Below, in pieces: positions 33,227 through 42,234 of a stretch of 64,000 bases of DNA (the stretch's first letter is position 1; every line of letters starts with the position of its first letter). The DNA is from Paenibacillus sp. JZ16 (GTDB lineage: Bacteria; Bacillota; Bacilli; Paenibacillales; Paenibacillaceae). The stretch spans positions 6,142,001-6,206,000 of the forward strand of contig NZ_CP017659.1 in assembly GCF_015326965.1 (NCBI RefSeq), in the 5' to 3' direction. The notes below the pieces were generated by a model. It was given only the letters and a program-made list of their open reading frames with translations. It had not been told where the DNA came from and made no database searches. The position numbers and the translations under genes are program-made.

Positions 33227-33451
33227 TTGAAGGGGACCGACCATAACAGCAAGTTCTTGTTAACCCACCGTGAACGCGAAGTGTTTGAATTGCTAGTGCA
33301 GGACAAAACGACTCGCGATATCGCCGGGCAGTTGTTTATTAGCGAAAAGACGGTGCGTAACCACATCTCCAATGTCATGCAGAAATTAAACGTCAAGGGC
33401 CGTTCGCAAGCTGTCGTTGAGTTGATAAAACTCGGTGAGTTGAAGATCTGA
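33227..33451 (+). CDS. gerE: Sporulation transcription factor GerE
   Basis: GerE is a stand-alone LuxR-type DNA-binding domain that controls late mother-cell coat genes in the SigK regulon. The product from TTG 33227 has 74 residues, the same as Bacillus subtilis GerE, and contains LLTHREREVFELLVQDKTTR, FISEKTVRNHISNVMQKL and VKGRSQAVVELIKLGEL. TTG 33227 has AAGGAGGGG eight bases upstream; the longer frame from 33167 would run through the promoter palindrome. A terminator follows. It may regulate the coat-glycan genes upstream in this window, which is inference. Confidence 0.95.
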   Translation: MKGTDHNSKFLLTHREREVFELLVQDKTTRDIAGQLFISEKTVRNHISNVMQKLNVKGRSQAVVELIKLGELKI

Positions 33452-33488
33452 CACCATGCCGGTTGCATGAACGAAAGCACAGCGAAAG

Positions 33489-33529
33489 CCTTCCTTCCCG
33501 TAGCAACGGGAGTGAGAAGGCTTTTTTGT
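33489..33529 (+). terminator. Rho-independent terminator of gerE
   Basis: AAGCCTTC...GAAGGCTT with an inner CCCGT/ACGGG pair is followed by a T run. Confidence 0.85.
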
Positions 33530-33729
33530 GTTTTCATTGCGGAAGTCCGGTTATATTCTGTGATTAGAAATGGGCAGAAACTGCCATGACAAATACAAGA
33601 TATGTTAAAATGTTCGCAAATGTATTAATGTAGCGACGTCGTTTATACGTGATCATGGAGTGTAAATCTGCTAATCGTTTTTTAGCTATTTTGTACAAAT
33701 AGCCTGCACATGTCGGAGGTGAAATAAAC

Positions 33730-34002
33730 ATGGGATGGATGATCGGGATGATGACCGGGGCCGTTCTAGTCCTTCTTGCAATTGTATGGATCAGACGCAA
33801 GAAAAGAAGCGGAAGGGAACGTAATGTTATCCATCTGAACACAACAACGCGAACCCGGAGCGGTCAGCACGGACAAGCATGCAGTAAATGCCGGCGCAAG
33901 CGACAATTAATCTTTTACGCGGATGACGCCGGCGCCGTAAGAGGGCTGTGCACCGATTGCAAAAGAGAGCTTGAGCGGCATCAGGAATTATATCCGGTAT
34001 AG
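33730..34002 (+). CDS. Small membrane protein with CxxC...CxxC zinc motif
   Basis: A 90-residue protein with one N-terminal membrane helix (MIGMMTGAVLVLLAIVWI), a basic stop-transfer segment (RRKKRSGRERN), and a cytoplasmic zinc-ribbon-like part in which CSKC and CTDC are 19 residues apart. The positive-inside rule places the metal site in the cytoplasm. ATG 33730 follows TCGGAGGTG. The gene stands alone and ends at a terminator near 34020. No family was recognised. Confidence 0.65.
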   Translation: MGWMIGMMTGAVLVLLAIVWIRRKKRSGRERNVIHLNTTTRTRSGQHGQACSKCRRKRQLIFYADDAGAVRGLCTDCKRELERHQELYPV

Positions 34003-34019
34003 TATGTTTGGCTGTATAT

Positions 34020-34068
34020 GAGAGGAGTGCAAGGGGAAACTAACCTTTCGCATTTCCTCTTTTTTTGA
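34020..34068 (+). terminator. Rho-independent terminator
   Basis: AGAGGA...TCCTCT with GTGC/GCAT and AAGG/CCTT inner pairs is followed by TTTTTTT. Confidence 0.75.
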
Positions 34069-34177
34069 GTAATAAAGTACATATGCCTTGGACCTTTGCG
34101 GAACGGCGAGGACTCCCTAACTTCAACAAGATTGTGTATAGTGAATTACAGTTCCAAATCGAAAGGGAGTGCAGAAC

Positions 34178-35971
34178 TTGAACAGATTTGGCAGGCTGAA
34201 TACACTGCGGAATCAAATCTTCCTTGGATTTATGCTAGTGATGGTTATCGTATTGGCATTGGTCGGGGTGTTTGTATATGATCAGGTTTCGGCTTTGCTG
34301 CGCAACAGTGCGGAGAAGCATATTCAGCAGACGGCCGTTCAGGCCACAGGGAAGCTGGATGCGCTGCTCAAGCAGGTGGATACGCTGACGGCACAAGTCT
34401 CGACGAACGCGACGGTTCAGCGCTTTCTGGCGCAGGAGACCGCGGGTAAGCCGATAACATTCGGTGAACGGCAGTCCCTTCAACAGGAGGTTCGTAAATA
34501 TGAAGCCTACGCTACGGGCATCCGGTCGCTGGAATTATATACGAAGGATTATCGGCGGCTGTTTCCACTGGATGAAGGAAGTCTGACCAGCCGGGTTAGG
34601 GGCGATTGGATTGCTGCGGCAGACCAGGGCATGGGGAAGCTGGTATGGTTCGGTCAGGATCCCCGGGACCCGGATGTGGTGGTAGCGGTACGGAGAATTC
34701 GGCTGATTGACCATTCCTTTGCCCACGGCGGATACTTGCTCGTGAAGCTGGAGAAGGACTATTTTGCGCTGGCGGACTCTGCAGGCGGCATGGGCACCGA
34801 TTCGCGTGAAACGATGGGATTGTTTGATCAGGCGGGGAATGAAATCTCGTCCGATTTTGCCACCGTGGTGGATGCGAAGGAGGTTTTGCACCGCGAAGGG
34901 GAGACGGTTACGGTCGGCCATGAGGACTACATTGCCGTACAGAAACAGTCTGAGGCCACGGGCTGGAACCTGGTCATCCTGACGCCTGTCGATTATACGA
35001 CGGAGGGGATATCGGTGCTGCGGACCGCGATCATCGTATCCGGGGGCGTGGGTGCGCTGCTGTTTCTGTTCTTAAGCTTTATACTGACCACGATGATCAT
35101 CCGGCCGATTTTGAATCTGATCAAAGCCATGCGCGGCGTGAGATTGGGAACGCTGAAGCCCATTGCCGTCACCTCGAAGACGATGGAGATCAACGAGCTT
35201 AACAATTCGTACAACCAGATGGTGGATTCGCTGAACGAATTAATCGAGGTTGTGTATCAGAAGGAGATCATTCAGAGCCGGACGGAACTTAAAGCGCTGC
35301 AGGCGCAGATCAATCCGCACTTTCTTTTTAACACATTGGAAGCGTTTTACTGGGCGCTGGATGATCAAGGGGAAGAAGAGCTGGCCCAAATCGTGGTCGC
35401 GATGTCCGGCTTATTCCGTTACGTCATTAACCGCAAAGACGAGGATGAGTGGGTATCGGTCCGGGACGAGCTGGATCATGCCGAGCGTTATTTGATGATT
35501 ATGAAAATGCGGATGCTGGACCGGTTATCCTGGAAAATCGAGGCGGATGAAGCCAGCAAAAACGTGCCGATTCCGAAGCTGCTGATTCAGCCGATCGTGG
35601 AAAATGCGATCCTCCACGGAGTTGAGCAGCGATTGGGTCCGGGCACCGTTATTGTACGGGCGAAGGTCTCGGATCACCCGGGATATACGGTCATTTCGGT
35701 TAGCGATGACGGCCCGGGAATGGACGAGGAGACGGTGGCCTCTCTGTATTCCTCCATGGAAAAGGGATACGCGGAATCTTCTAAAAAAAGCGGTGTTGGC
35801 ATTGCCAATGTAGAGCAGCGAATCCGGTTGTATTACGCTTCCGGGCAAGCCGGCCTGCGTATTCACAGCGTGGTGGGTCAGGGAACGACGATTTCATTTC
35901 AAATTCCGAATGATTTTCAGGTTAATGGTGGGGAGGGGGAACAGCATGAAAACGATACTGATCGTGGATGA
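34178..35971 (+). CDS. YesM-type sensor histidine kinase
   Basis: The 597-residue protein has a membrane helix at the N-terminus (FLGFMLVMVIVLALVGVFVY), an extracellular sensor region (residues 35-290), a second helix (IIVSGGVGALLFLFLSFIL), a HAMP segment, the His_kinase motif LQAQINPHFLFNTLEAFYWA with the phospho-acceptor His, and an ATPase domain with VENAILHGVE, SDDGPGM and GVGIANVEQRI. TTG 34178 is chosen because AAAGGGAG lies eight bases upstream; GTG 34169 is too close. It overlaps its response regulator by 26 bases and precedes a sugar ABC operon, which it probably activates on sensing a glycan. Confidence 0.9.
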   Translation: MNRFGRLNTLRNQIFLGFMLVMVIVLALVGVFVYDQVSALLRNSAEKHIQQTAVQATGKLDALLKQVDTLTAQVSTNATVQRFLAQETAGKPITFGERQSLQQEVRKYEAYATGIRSLELYTKDYRRLFPLDEGSLTSRVRGDWIAAADQGMGKLVWFGQDPRDPDVVVAVRRIRLIDHSFAHGGYLLVKLEKDYFALADSAGGMGTDSRETMGLFDQAGNEISSDFATVVDAKEVLHREGETVTVGHEDYIAVQKQSEATGWNLVILTPVDYTTEGISVLRTAIIVSGGVGALLFLFLSFILTTMIIRPILNLIKAMRGVRLGTLKPIAVTSKTMEINELNNSYNQMVDSLNELIEVVYQKEIIQSRTELKALQAQINPHFLFNTLEAFYWALDDQGEEELAQIVVAMSGLFRYVINRKDEDEWVSVRDELDHAERYLMIMKMRMLDRLSWKIEADEASKNVPIPKLLIQPIVENAILHGVEQRLGPGTVIVRAKVSDHPGYTVISVSDDGPGMDEETVASLYSSMEKGYAESSKKSGVGIANVEQRIRLYYASGQAGLRIHSVVGQGTTISFQIPNDFQVNGGEGEQHENDTDRG

Positions 35972-36731
35972 TGAGCCGAGAACGAGGGAAGGGGTAAGGA
36001 AGACGCTGGAGGCATGGTCGTCGGGTCGCTGCAGAATCGTGACGGCTTCAAGCGGCGTAGAGGCGCTGGAGTGGCTGCAGGAGCAGGTGGCTCATCTGGT
36101 GGTGACGGACATCCGCATGCCGGAAATCGGGGGACTTGAGCTCATTGAGAGATTGCATGAACTAGAGCATCCGCCGGTCATTATCGTCATATCCGGTTAT
36201 TCGGAATTCGATTATGCCCGTAAAGCGCTGCAATACGGCGTCGTGGATTATCTCCTAAAGCCGCTGGATAAGCGGAAGCTGGTAACTGCGGTCGAATCGG
36301 CCCTGGAACGCCGGGAAAAAATAGACCGGATTGAGCGGATGGAGAAACTGGTGGATCCCAAGCTCCTGGAGGCGGCGCAGCAGGATAAGGGCTACAGCAT
36401 TCAGGTGCAGGAAGCGCTGAAGTACGTGGATCAGCACCTTCAGGAATCGGTATCGCTTAAGGAAGTGGCAGAAGTGCTTCACCTGAATTCCAGTTATTTC
36501 AGCGTGTTATTCAAAGAGCAGACCGGACTCACCTTCAGCGAATATTTAACGCGTCGCAGGGTACAGCGGGCCAAGGAGCTGTTGGCGGGCACATCGCTGC
36601 CTGTCGCGGAAATTGCGGAGAAGGTGGGATACCAAACGGCGAAATATTTCGTGAAAGTGTTCCGTGACCTTGAGGAGGTAAGCCCGAGTCAATACCGCCA
36701 TAGCGTATCCGATAGCGGAGAGGAAATCTAA
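35946..36731 (+). CDS. AraC-type response regulator
   Basis: The 261-residue protein joins a receiver domain (TILIVDDEPRTREGVRKTL, phospho-Asp in VVTDIRMPEIGG, and the switch Lys in YLLKPLDKRKL) to a C-terminal AraC HTH pair at about 160-255 (SLKEVAEVLHLNSSYFSVLF, then VAEIAEKVGYQTAKYFVKVF). ATG 35946 has GGGAGGGGG six bases upstream, which rules out the earlier in-frame start. It is the partner of the kinase at 34178 and probably activates the transport genes downstream. Confidence 0.92.
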   Translation: MKTILIVDDEPRTREGVRKTLEAWSSGRCRIVTASSGVEALEWLQEQVAHLVVTDIRMPEIGGLELIERLHELEHPPVIIVISGYSEFDYARKALQYGVVDYLLKPLDKRKLVTAVESALERREKIDRIERMEKLVDPKLLEAAQQDKGYSIQVQEALKYVDQHLQESVSLKEVAEVLHLNSSYFSVLFKEQTGLTFSEYLTRRRVQRAKELLAGTSLPVAEIAEKVGYQTAKYFVKVFRDLEEVSPSQYRHSVSDSGEEI

Positions 36732-36763
36732 TAAAAGTGGAATTAGTCCCAATCATTATGACC

Positions 36764-36811
36764 TTATACAATCATCCCCTCACTGATAAAATTTGATTAA
36801 AGCGGTTTCAA
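36764..36811 (+). promoter_or_regulatory. Predicted promoter with CcpA cre-like site for the sugar importer
   Basis: TTATAC (36764-36769) and TAAAAT (36787-36792) are 17 bases apart. ATTAAAGCGGTTTCAA (36796-36811) matches the cre consensus WTGNNARCGNWWWCAW at all but the G, just after the -10, a position that would block transcription when glucose is present. Confidence 0.5.
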
Positions 36812-36846
36812 TACGCGAACAGCATACTAGAAAAGGGGTTGTAAAC

Positions 36847-38166
36847 GTGTTCAACAAAAAATGGACGGTTCTGCTACTAACATTGTGTCTCGCTCTGGTT
36901 GCGGCTGGTTGTGGATCGAGCAACAGCAGCACGGGGGATTCAGGCAACAGCGGCAGCGAGGGCGATAAAGTTACGGTGAACTTCATGCACTTATGGCCGG
37001 CAGGCGTTTCTGCGGGACAGAACAAAATCGTGAATCAGATCATCGAAGAATATCAAAAAGAGAATCCGAACGTGACGATCAAACAGGAAGTTCTGGATAA
37101 TGAGCAATATAAAAATAAATTGAAAGTGCTTTCCGCCTCGAACGAGCTTCCGGACGTAGGGGTAACCTGGGCAGCGGGATTCCTGAAGCCTTATGTCGAA
37201 GGCAAGCTTTTTGCACCAGTAGATGATTTGCTGGACGGTCAGCTTAATGGCAAGTTCGTAGCCGGCACGACCGAGGCTTATGCCATTGACGGCAAAACGT
37301 ATGCGCTTCCACTCGAGTTCAATATCGCTCCGGTATACTACAACAAAGCGATATTCGAGCAGCATAATCTGGCGATTCCGCAAACCTACGAAGAATTCAA
37401 AAATGTCGTGAAAACGCTGTCCGATAACGGGATTGCTCCGATCGCACTGGGCAACAAGGATCGCTGGACCGGTTCGCTCTGGTACATGTACCTGGCAGAC
37501 CGAATCGGCGGACAAGAAACGCTTGCCAGCGCAATCAGCGGTTCGGGTTCTTTCAAGGACGAATCGCTTGTAAAGGCAGCCGCCGAGGTTCAATCGCTGG
37601 TGGATGGCAACGCGTTTGTCAAAGGGTTCAACGGCTTATCCAACGAGGAAGCGAAATCCGAATTCCTGAACGGCAAAGCGGCCATGTACATGATGGGGAC
37701 CTGGGAACTGCCTAACTTTACGACCAATGAAGAGATTCCGCAAGAATTCCGCGACAGCGTCGGTTTCTTCAAATTCCCGACGGTTGAAGGCGGCAAAGGC
37801 GATATTAACAGCTGGGTAGGCGGACCGGGTGTCGGCCTGTTCATCGGCGAGAACTCCAAAGTGAAAGAGGAGTCCAAGAAGTTTGTTGAGTATTTCGTCA
37901 CCAAGTGGGGCGAGCAGTCCGTTACAGGTGCCGGCGTCATCCCGGCAACGAAGGTGGATACCTCGACGCTTGAGCTTCCGCAGCTGTACATCGATCTCTT
38001 TGATGAAATGAACCAAGCAAGCAGCATCACCCTGTTCGCGGATGTACAGATGGAGGCGAATGCCGCCGAGACACATCTGAACATGATTCAGGCGCTCTTC
38101 GGCAAAGCCGTGACGCCGGAGAAATTCTCCGAAGAGCATGAAGCGGCGATCTCCAAAGGGAACTAA
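36847..38166 (+). CDS. Extracellular sugar-binding lipoprotein of an ABC importer (CUT1)
   Basis: The 439-residue solute-binding protein has a lipoprotein signal with LALVAAGCG (Cys is residue 19 or so), a polar Ser/Gly linker, and the type-1 SBP fold: VNFMHLWPAG, QIIEEYQKENPNVTI, ALPLEFNIAPVYYNKAIFEQ and GKAAMYMMGTWELPNF. GTG 36847 follows AAAAGGGG and gives a normal signal peptide; an upstream TTG would not. The substrate is probably an oligosaccharide, but this is not decidable from sequence. A stable hairpin lies between it and the permease genes. Confidence 0.9.
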   Translation: MFNKKWTVLLLTLCLALVAAGCGSSNSSTGDSGNSGSEGDKVTVNFMHLWPAGVSAGQNKIVNQIIEEYQKENPNVTIKQEVLDNEQYKNKLKVLSASNELPDVGVTWAAGFLKPYVEGKLFAPVDDLLDGQLNGKFVAGTTEAYAIDGKTYALPLEFNIAPVYYNKAIFEQHNLAIPQTYEEFKNVVKTLSDNGIAPIALGNKDRWTGSLWYMYLADRIGGQETLASAISGSGSFKDESLVKAAAEVQSLVDGNAFVKGFNGLSNEEAKSEFLNGKAAMYMMGTWELPNFTTNEEIPQEFRDSVGFFKFPTVEGGKGDINSWVGGPGVGLFIGENSKVKEESKKFVEYFVTKWGEQSVTGAGVIPATKVDTSTLELPQLYIDLFDEMNQASSITLFADVQMEANAAETHLNMIQALFGKAVTPEKFSEEHEAAISKGN

Positions 38167-38198
38167 GACTCTTTAGGACAACAAAGAAACGGGACCCT

Positions 38199-38233
38199 GA
38201 TTTATCCGGCAGCGATGCCGGATAAATCTTTCC
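38199..38233 (+). terminator. Attenuating hairpin between binding protein and permeases
   Basis: The 13-base arms GATTTATCCGGCA and TGCCGGATAAATC pair perfectly around GCGA and are followed by TTTCC. The T run is weak, so readthrough is expected. It may also protect the binding-protein message from 3' decay. Confidence 0.7.
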
Positions 38234-38265
38234 TTAAGACCATAGGAAGAAAGGAGTCGGACACT

Positions 38266-39147
38266 TTGGATAAAGTGATGTCCAACAAAAAAATCATCGC
38301 GCTGTATGTTTTGCCCGCACTGCTTGTGATTATGGCCGTCGTTTATATTCCAATCCTACTTACCGCCTATTACGGACTGAACGAATGGAACGGCATCGGT
38401 GCGATGACCTTTATCGGACTTGATAACTACCAGGCCCTGCTCTCGGACGGCAAGTTCTGGGACAGTGCATGGCACTCCCTGCTGTTAGCCGTATTCTCGG
38501 CAGCAAGCCTGATCATTTACCTGGCCGTGGCAATGGTGCTGGCCTCCAAGATCAAGGGCGCCAACCTGTTCCGTAAAATCTATCTCATCCCCATGCTGCT
38601 GTCCTCCGTTGCGATCGCGCAGCTGTGGCTGCGCATTTACCACCCGACGAACGGAATTGTGAACAGCTTCCTGGAATCCATCGGGATCACGAACCCGCCG
38701 GCATGGCTCGCTGAGCCGTCGCTTGTCTTGTTCGCATTGTTTATTCCGATTCTCTGGCAGTATGCCGGTTTCTATATCTTGATCTATTATGCAGCTTTGA
38801 AGAATATCCCGGCATCGCTGGTGGAAGCGGCCAAGATCGACGGTGCGACTTCCCTGCAAATTGCGTTCCGGATCAAGCTTCCACTCATCATGGAAGTGAT
38901 TAAGGTTACGATCGTGCTGGCGGTGGTAGGTTCCTTGAAATATTTCGACCTCATCTTTGTTATGACGGACGGGGGGCCTAACGGCGCAAGTGAAGTGATG
39001 GCGTCCTACATGTATCACACGGCTTTCCGCGCTTATGATTTCGGTTACGGCAGCGCGATCGGATTCTTCCTGCTAGTGATCTGTCTGATCGTAACGTGGG
39101 TCATACGGAAATTAACGGCATCGAAAGAAACGATCCAATATTCATAA
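38266..39147 (+). CDS. Sugar ABC transporter permease (MalF-type)
   Basis: The 293-residue product has six predicted membrane helices beginning with IIALYVLPALLVIMAVVYI, and the permease-ATPase contact loop SLVEAAKIDGATSLQIAFRI (EAA motif with the conserved G). The TTG at 38266 has AAAGGAG nine bases upstream; an ATG at 38215 falls inside the hairpin and has no ribosome site. It pairs with the next gene. No ATPase gene is present nearby, so a shared MsmX-like ATPase is likely, as for CUT1 systems in Bacillus. Confidence 0.9.
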   Translation: MDKVMSNKKIIALYVLPALLVIMAVVYIPILLTAYYGLNEWNGIGAMTFIGLDNYQALLSDGKFWDSAWHSLLLAVFSAASLIIYLAVAMVLASKIKGANLFRKIYLIPMLLSSVAIAQLWLRIYHPTNGIVNSFLESIGITNPPAWLAEPSLVLFALFIPILWQYAGFYILIYYAALKNIPASLVEAAKIDGATSLQIAFRIKLPLIMEVIKVTIVLAVVGSLKYFDLIFVMTDGGPNGASEVMASYMYHTAFRAYDFGYGSAIGFFLLVICLIVTWVIRKLTASKETIQYS

Positions 39148-39160
39148 GGAGGAATGCTTC

Positions 39161-40045
39161 ATGATATCCGGAGCCACAGGACAGCTCCAAGACGGGCGCG
39201 CCCGGTCCGGAAACGGAGTGGGGGGCAAGCTGGGTTACGCGCTGCTGTATATCGTGCTGATCGGCGTTGCCGTATTCCAGCTGTTCCCGCTCGTATGGCT
39301 GCTGCTGTTCTCATTAAAAAACAATCAGGAAGTATTCGATCTTCCTCCGTTGTCCCTTCCGATGAATCCGCGCTGGGAGAATTATGAGAAGGTATGGAGT
39401 GCCGGCAACATCAGCGTATATTTTCTGAACAGCGTCTGGATCACCGTTGTCGCGACTGCGCTCACGGTCATTCTGGGAAGTCTCGTCACCTTCGCGATTA
39501 CGAGAATGAAGTGGAAGGGCAGCTCCTTCGTCCTCGGATTATTTATGGTTGCCATGATGATTCCGGTTCACTCCACCTTGATCCCGCTGTTCAGCATGTT
39601 CAACAAGGTTGGCCTGACCGATCATCCGGTTTCTTTGATATTGTCGTACGTGGCCTTCAATATGCCGATTACCATTATGATTCTGCTCGGGTTCTATTAC
39701 ACGCTGCCGAAGGAAGTGGAAGAGGCGGCGGTCATGGACGGCTGCTCGGTTCACCGGGTCTTCTTCCGGATCGTGCTTCCGATGACGGGCTCGGTGCTGG
39801 CGACGACAGCCATCATTAACATGATCTACAACTGGAACGAATTTATTTTCGTGAATACGTTTATCAGCTCGGACATATTCAAGACGCTCACCGTCGGCGT
39901 GCAGAACTTTATCGGACAATACACAACCGATTGGGGTGCGATTGGCGCAACCTTGATGATCAGTATTTTGCCAATCCTGCTGATGTTCCTGTTCCTCAGT
40001 GATCGTATCGTGGAAGGCATCGCTGCTGGTTCGGTGAAAGGTTAA
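39161..40045 (+). CDS. Sugar ABC transporter permease (MalG-type)
   Basis: The 294-residue permease has about six helices (ALLYIVLIGVAVFQLFPLVW is the first), the MalG-like FIGLPPL-type region FDLPPLSLPMNPRWENY, and the EAA loop EVEEAAVMDGCSVHRVFFRI before LPMTGSVLATTAI. ATG 39161 follows TAAGGAGG. The N-terminus has an extra polar 20 residues. It ends the operon with a terminator at about 40077. Confidence 0.9.
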   Translation: MISGATGQLQDGRARSGNGVGGKLGYALLYIVLIGVAVFQLFPLVWLLLFSLKNNQEVFDLPPLSLPMNPRWENYEKVWSAGNISVYFLNSVWITVVATALTVILGSLVTFAITRMKWKGSSFVLGLFMVAMMIPVHSTLIPLFSMFNKVGLTDHPVSLILSYVAFNMPITIMILLGFYYTLPKEVEEAAVMDGCSVHRVFFRIVLPMTGSVLATTAIINMIYNWNEFIFVNTFISSDIFKTLTVGVQNFIGQYTTDWGAIGATLMISILPILLMFLFLSDRIVEGIAAGSVKG

Positions 40046-40076
40046 GTTTCATAGAACTCATCCATTTCCGGATAAA

Positions 40077-40123
40077 ATAAACGAGCCGCTTCAAGGAGAC
40101 TTCTTGTAGCGGCTCGTTTGCTT
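40077..40123. terminator. Terminator between convergent importer and feoB
   Basis: AAACGAGCCGCT pairs with AGCGGCTCGTTT around a 17-base loop that contains its own small AAG/CTT stem. Confidence 0.8.
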
Positions 40124-40151
40124 TATATGATGCTGATTCAATCCTCGGTCT

Positions 40152-41537
40152 TTAAACCCATCCCAGTGCCCGGGCCACCTGAGTGACCAGGAAGGTGACG
40201 CCGATGGCGATGGCCGTCGGGATGGCAAAGGACAGGAACGTCCACTTTGCGCTTTTCGTTTCCTTCCAGATATTGACGAGCGTGGTTCCGCATGGATAAT
40301 GAAGGAGCGAGAAGAGCATCATGTTCAGTGCGGTCAGCCAGGTCCAGCCTTGGTCCAGGAAGATTTGCTTGAGGGCAAACATATCGGTAACCTCGGTCAG
40401 GGACCCCGTAGCCAAATATCCCATCAGCAGGATCGGCAGCACGATTTCATTGGCGGGAAGTCCGATGATAAAGGCCATCAGAATGAAGCCATCGAGTCCG
40501 AGTGCGCGCGCAAACGGATCAAGAAATTCAACGAAATGAATCAGAATGCTGGCATCGCCAATATAGATGTTGGCAAGCACCCAGGTGAGCACGCCTGCAG
40601 GCGCCGCTACGATAATGGCTCTGCGCAGCACATAGAGGGTTTTATCCAGGGTCGACCGGAGAATGGTATTCAGTATCTTCGGTTTACGGTATGGAGGCAG
40701 CTCCAGGGTGTAGTGGGAAGGAATGCCTTTCAAGGCGGTTTTGGATAGACCCCATGATACCGTGAGCGTGACAACGACACCGATCAGCACCATGCCCATA
40801 ACAACGGAAGCCGTTACGAGCGTCTGGGCTCCTCCCGAGAAACCTGCAGCCATGAACAAGGAGGCCAGCAGGATCAGGGTCGGCCAGCGACCGTTGCAGG
40901 GCACGAAGTTATTGGTCAGAATAGCGAGCATCCGCTCCCGAGGCGACTCGATGATCCGGGTCGACATAATGGCCGCCGCATTGCAGCCGAATCCCATCGC
41001 CATGGTGAGGGACTGCTTGCCGTGCGCTCCTGTTTTTTTGAACAGGCGGTCCAGGTTAAAGGCTACCCGAGGCAAATAGCCATAGTTCTCCAGCAGCGCA
41101 AAGGCTGGAAAGAAGATAGCCATGGGAGGCAGCATGACACTGACAACCCAGGAGGTCCCCCGGAACAATCCGAGAATCAGCACGCCATAGAGCCAATCGG
41201 GAGCATGGAGGGCCTGAAAGGCCATCGTCAGGTATCCTTCGATCCAGCCAAAGAAATTTGCCAGCATGGAAGAAGGCACGTTAGCCCCTGCGATCGTTAA
41301 GTAAAAAATAACGCCGAGCATGGCCAGCATGATCGGAAATCCCCACAGCTTGGAGGTGAAGATGCGGTCCAGACGCTCGGAACGGTACAGAAGCTCACGG
41401 TTGGTGACGGTGACGGCATCACTGCACAGCTCACGGGATTTTTTGAATAATTCGCCCACGATGTCTTCCCGAACGTCCTCTACCTGCTCAGCAGGAATGG
41501 CGGCTGTTAGAGCTTCCAAGCGCTTTAGCTGTTCCAA
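40152..41537 (-). CDS. feoB: FeoB membrane domain encoded as a separate gene (ferrous iron permease part)
   Basis: The 461-residue protein is the C-terminal two thirds of FeoB: a cytoplasmic helical start (residues 1-55), then about eight helices with the Gate motifs SVMLPPMAIFFPAFALLENYGY, MGFGCNAAAIMSTRII and NNFVPCNGRWPTLILL (conserved Cys), and the second half with LPANEIVLPILLMGY. It moves Fe(II) inward. TTG 41537 has its own site AAAGGAGGG seven bases upstream, so translation starts anew here. It overlaps the G-protein gene by 50 bases in another frame. The two proteins together should form functional FeoB. Confidence 0.88.
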   Translation of the reverse strand: MEQLKRLEALTAAIPAEQVEDVREDIVGELFKKSRELCSDAVTVTNRELLYRSERLDRIFTSKLWGFPIMLAMLGVIFYLTIAGANVPSSMLANFFGWIEGYLTMAFQALHAPDWLYGVLILGLFRGTSWVVSVMLPPMAIFFPAFALLENYGYLPRVAFNLDRLFKKTGAHGKQSLTMAMGFGCNAAAIMSTRIIESPRERMLAILTNNFVPCNGRWPTLILLASLFMAAGFSGGAQTLVTASVVMGMVLIGVVVTLTVSWGLSKTALKGIPSHYTLELPPYRKPKILNTILRSTLDKTLYVLRRAIIVAAPAGVLTWVLANIYIGDASILIHFVEFLDPFARALGLDGFILMAFIIGLPANEIVLPILLMGYLATGSLTEVTDMFALKQIFLDQGWTWLTALNMMLFSLLHYPCGTTLVNIWKETKSAKWTFLSFAIPTAIAIGVTFLVTQVARALGWV

Positions 41538-42234
41538 GCGAAATCCCTCCTTTATCCGAAGCCTTTAATCGTTCTTTCAGCGTCGCGATCAGCTTCCGGT
41601 CTCCATCAAGAAAACGGATCGCCAGCCATCTGGCTGGATATTCGTCGCCAAGAATGTCTCGTAATTCGGACTCCAGGCCGGAAATTCGCGATTCCAGATA
41701 TTCGTTATATTTCATCCGGTACGGCGTAGTCGGAGTCTGCCCTGTGCACATGAGAAGCAGCTGCTCGGACAGGGTATCCAGCCCTTCGTTATTTCTGGCC
41801 GATATCGGAATGACGGGAACCCCGAGCTGATCCGCCAGCTTGCGTGCGTTAATCTTGATGCCTTTTTTCTTCGCTTCGTCCATCAGATTCAGGCAGATGA
41901 TGACCCGGTCGGTCATTTCCAGCACTTGCAGCGCAAGGTTAAGGCTTCTTTCCAGCGCCGTAGAATCCAGAACCAGCAGGGTAACGTCCGGTTTCTCAAA
42001 AATAATATAATCGCGCGCCACTTCTTCATCGGCCGAGTTGGAGAACAAGGAGTACGTCCCGGGCAGATCGATAAATTGGAAGCGGGTGTCTTTGTAATCG
42101 TAATAGCCGCTTGCGAGACTGACTGTTTTGCCGGACCAGTTGCCGGTGTGCTGCTTTAGCCCGGTGAGCGCATTAAAAAGCGTGCTTTTTCCCGTGTTCG
42201 GGTTGCCAGCCAGCGCGACGGTAAAAGTTCTCAT
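41488..42234 (-). CDS. feoB: FeoB GTPase domain encoded as a separate gene
   Basis: The 248-residue protein holds the FeoB G domain: G1 VALAGNPNTGKSTLFNALTG, switch region HTGNWSGKTV, G3 FIDLPGTYSL, G4 LNLMDEAKKKGI and G5 ISARN, followed by the helical GDI-like region to about residue 225. The last 20 residues (after LKERLKASDKG) run out of frame with the permease part. ATG 42234 overlaps the feoA stop by ATGA. A single-base change could join the two parts, but the separate start of the second gene argues that the split is real. Confidence 0.88.
   Translation of the reverse strand: MRTFTVALAGNPNTGKSTLFNALTGLKQHTGNWSGKTVSLASGYYDYKDTRFQFIDLPGTYSLFSNSADEEVARDYIIFEKPDVTLLVLDSTALERSLNLALQVLEMTDRVIICLNLMDEAKKKGIKINARKLADQLGVPVIPISARNNEGLDTLSEQLLLMCTGQTPTTPYRMKYNEYLESRISGLESELRDILGDEYPARWLAIRFLDGDRKLIATLKERLKASDKGGISLGTAKALGSSNSRHSC

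Noticed and set aside
40152..42234. Split feoB as a frameshift or sequencing error
   Set aside because: The second part has its own strong ribosome site and start inside the overlap, which supports two genes, though reads should be checked.
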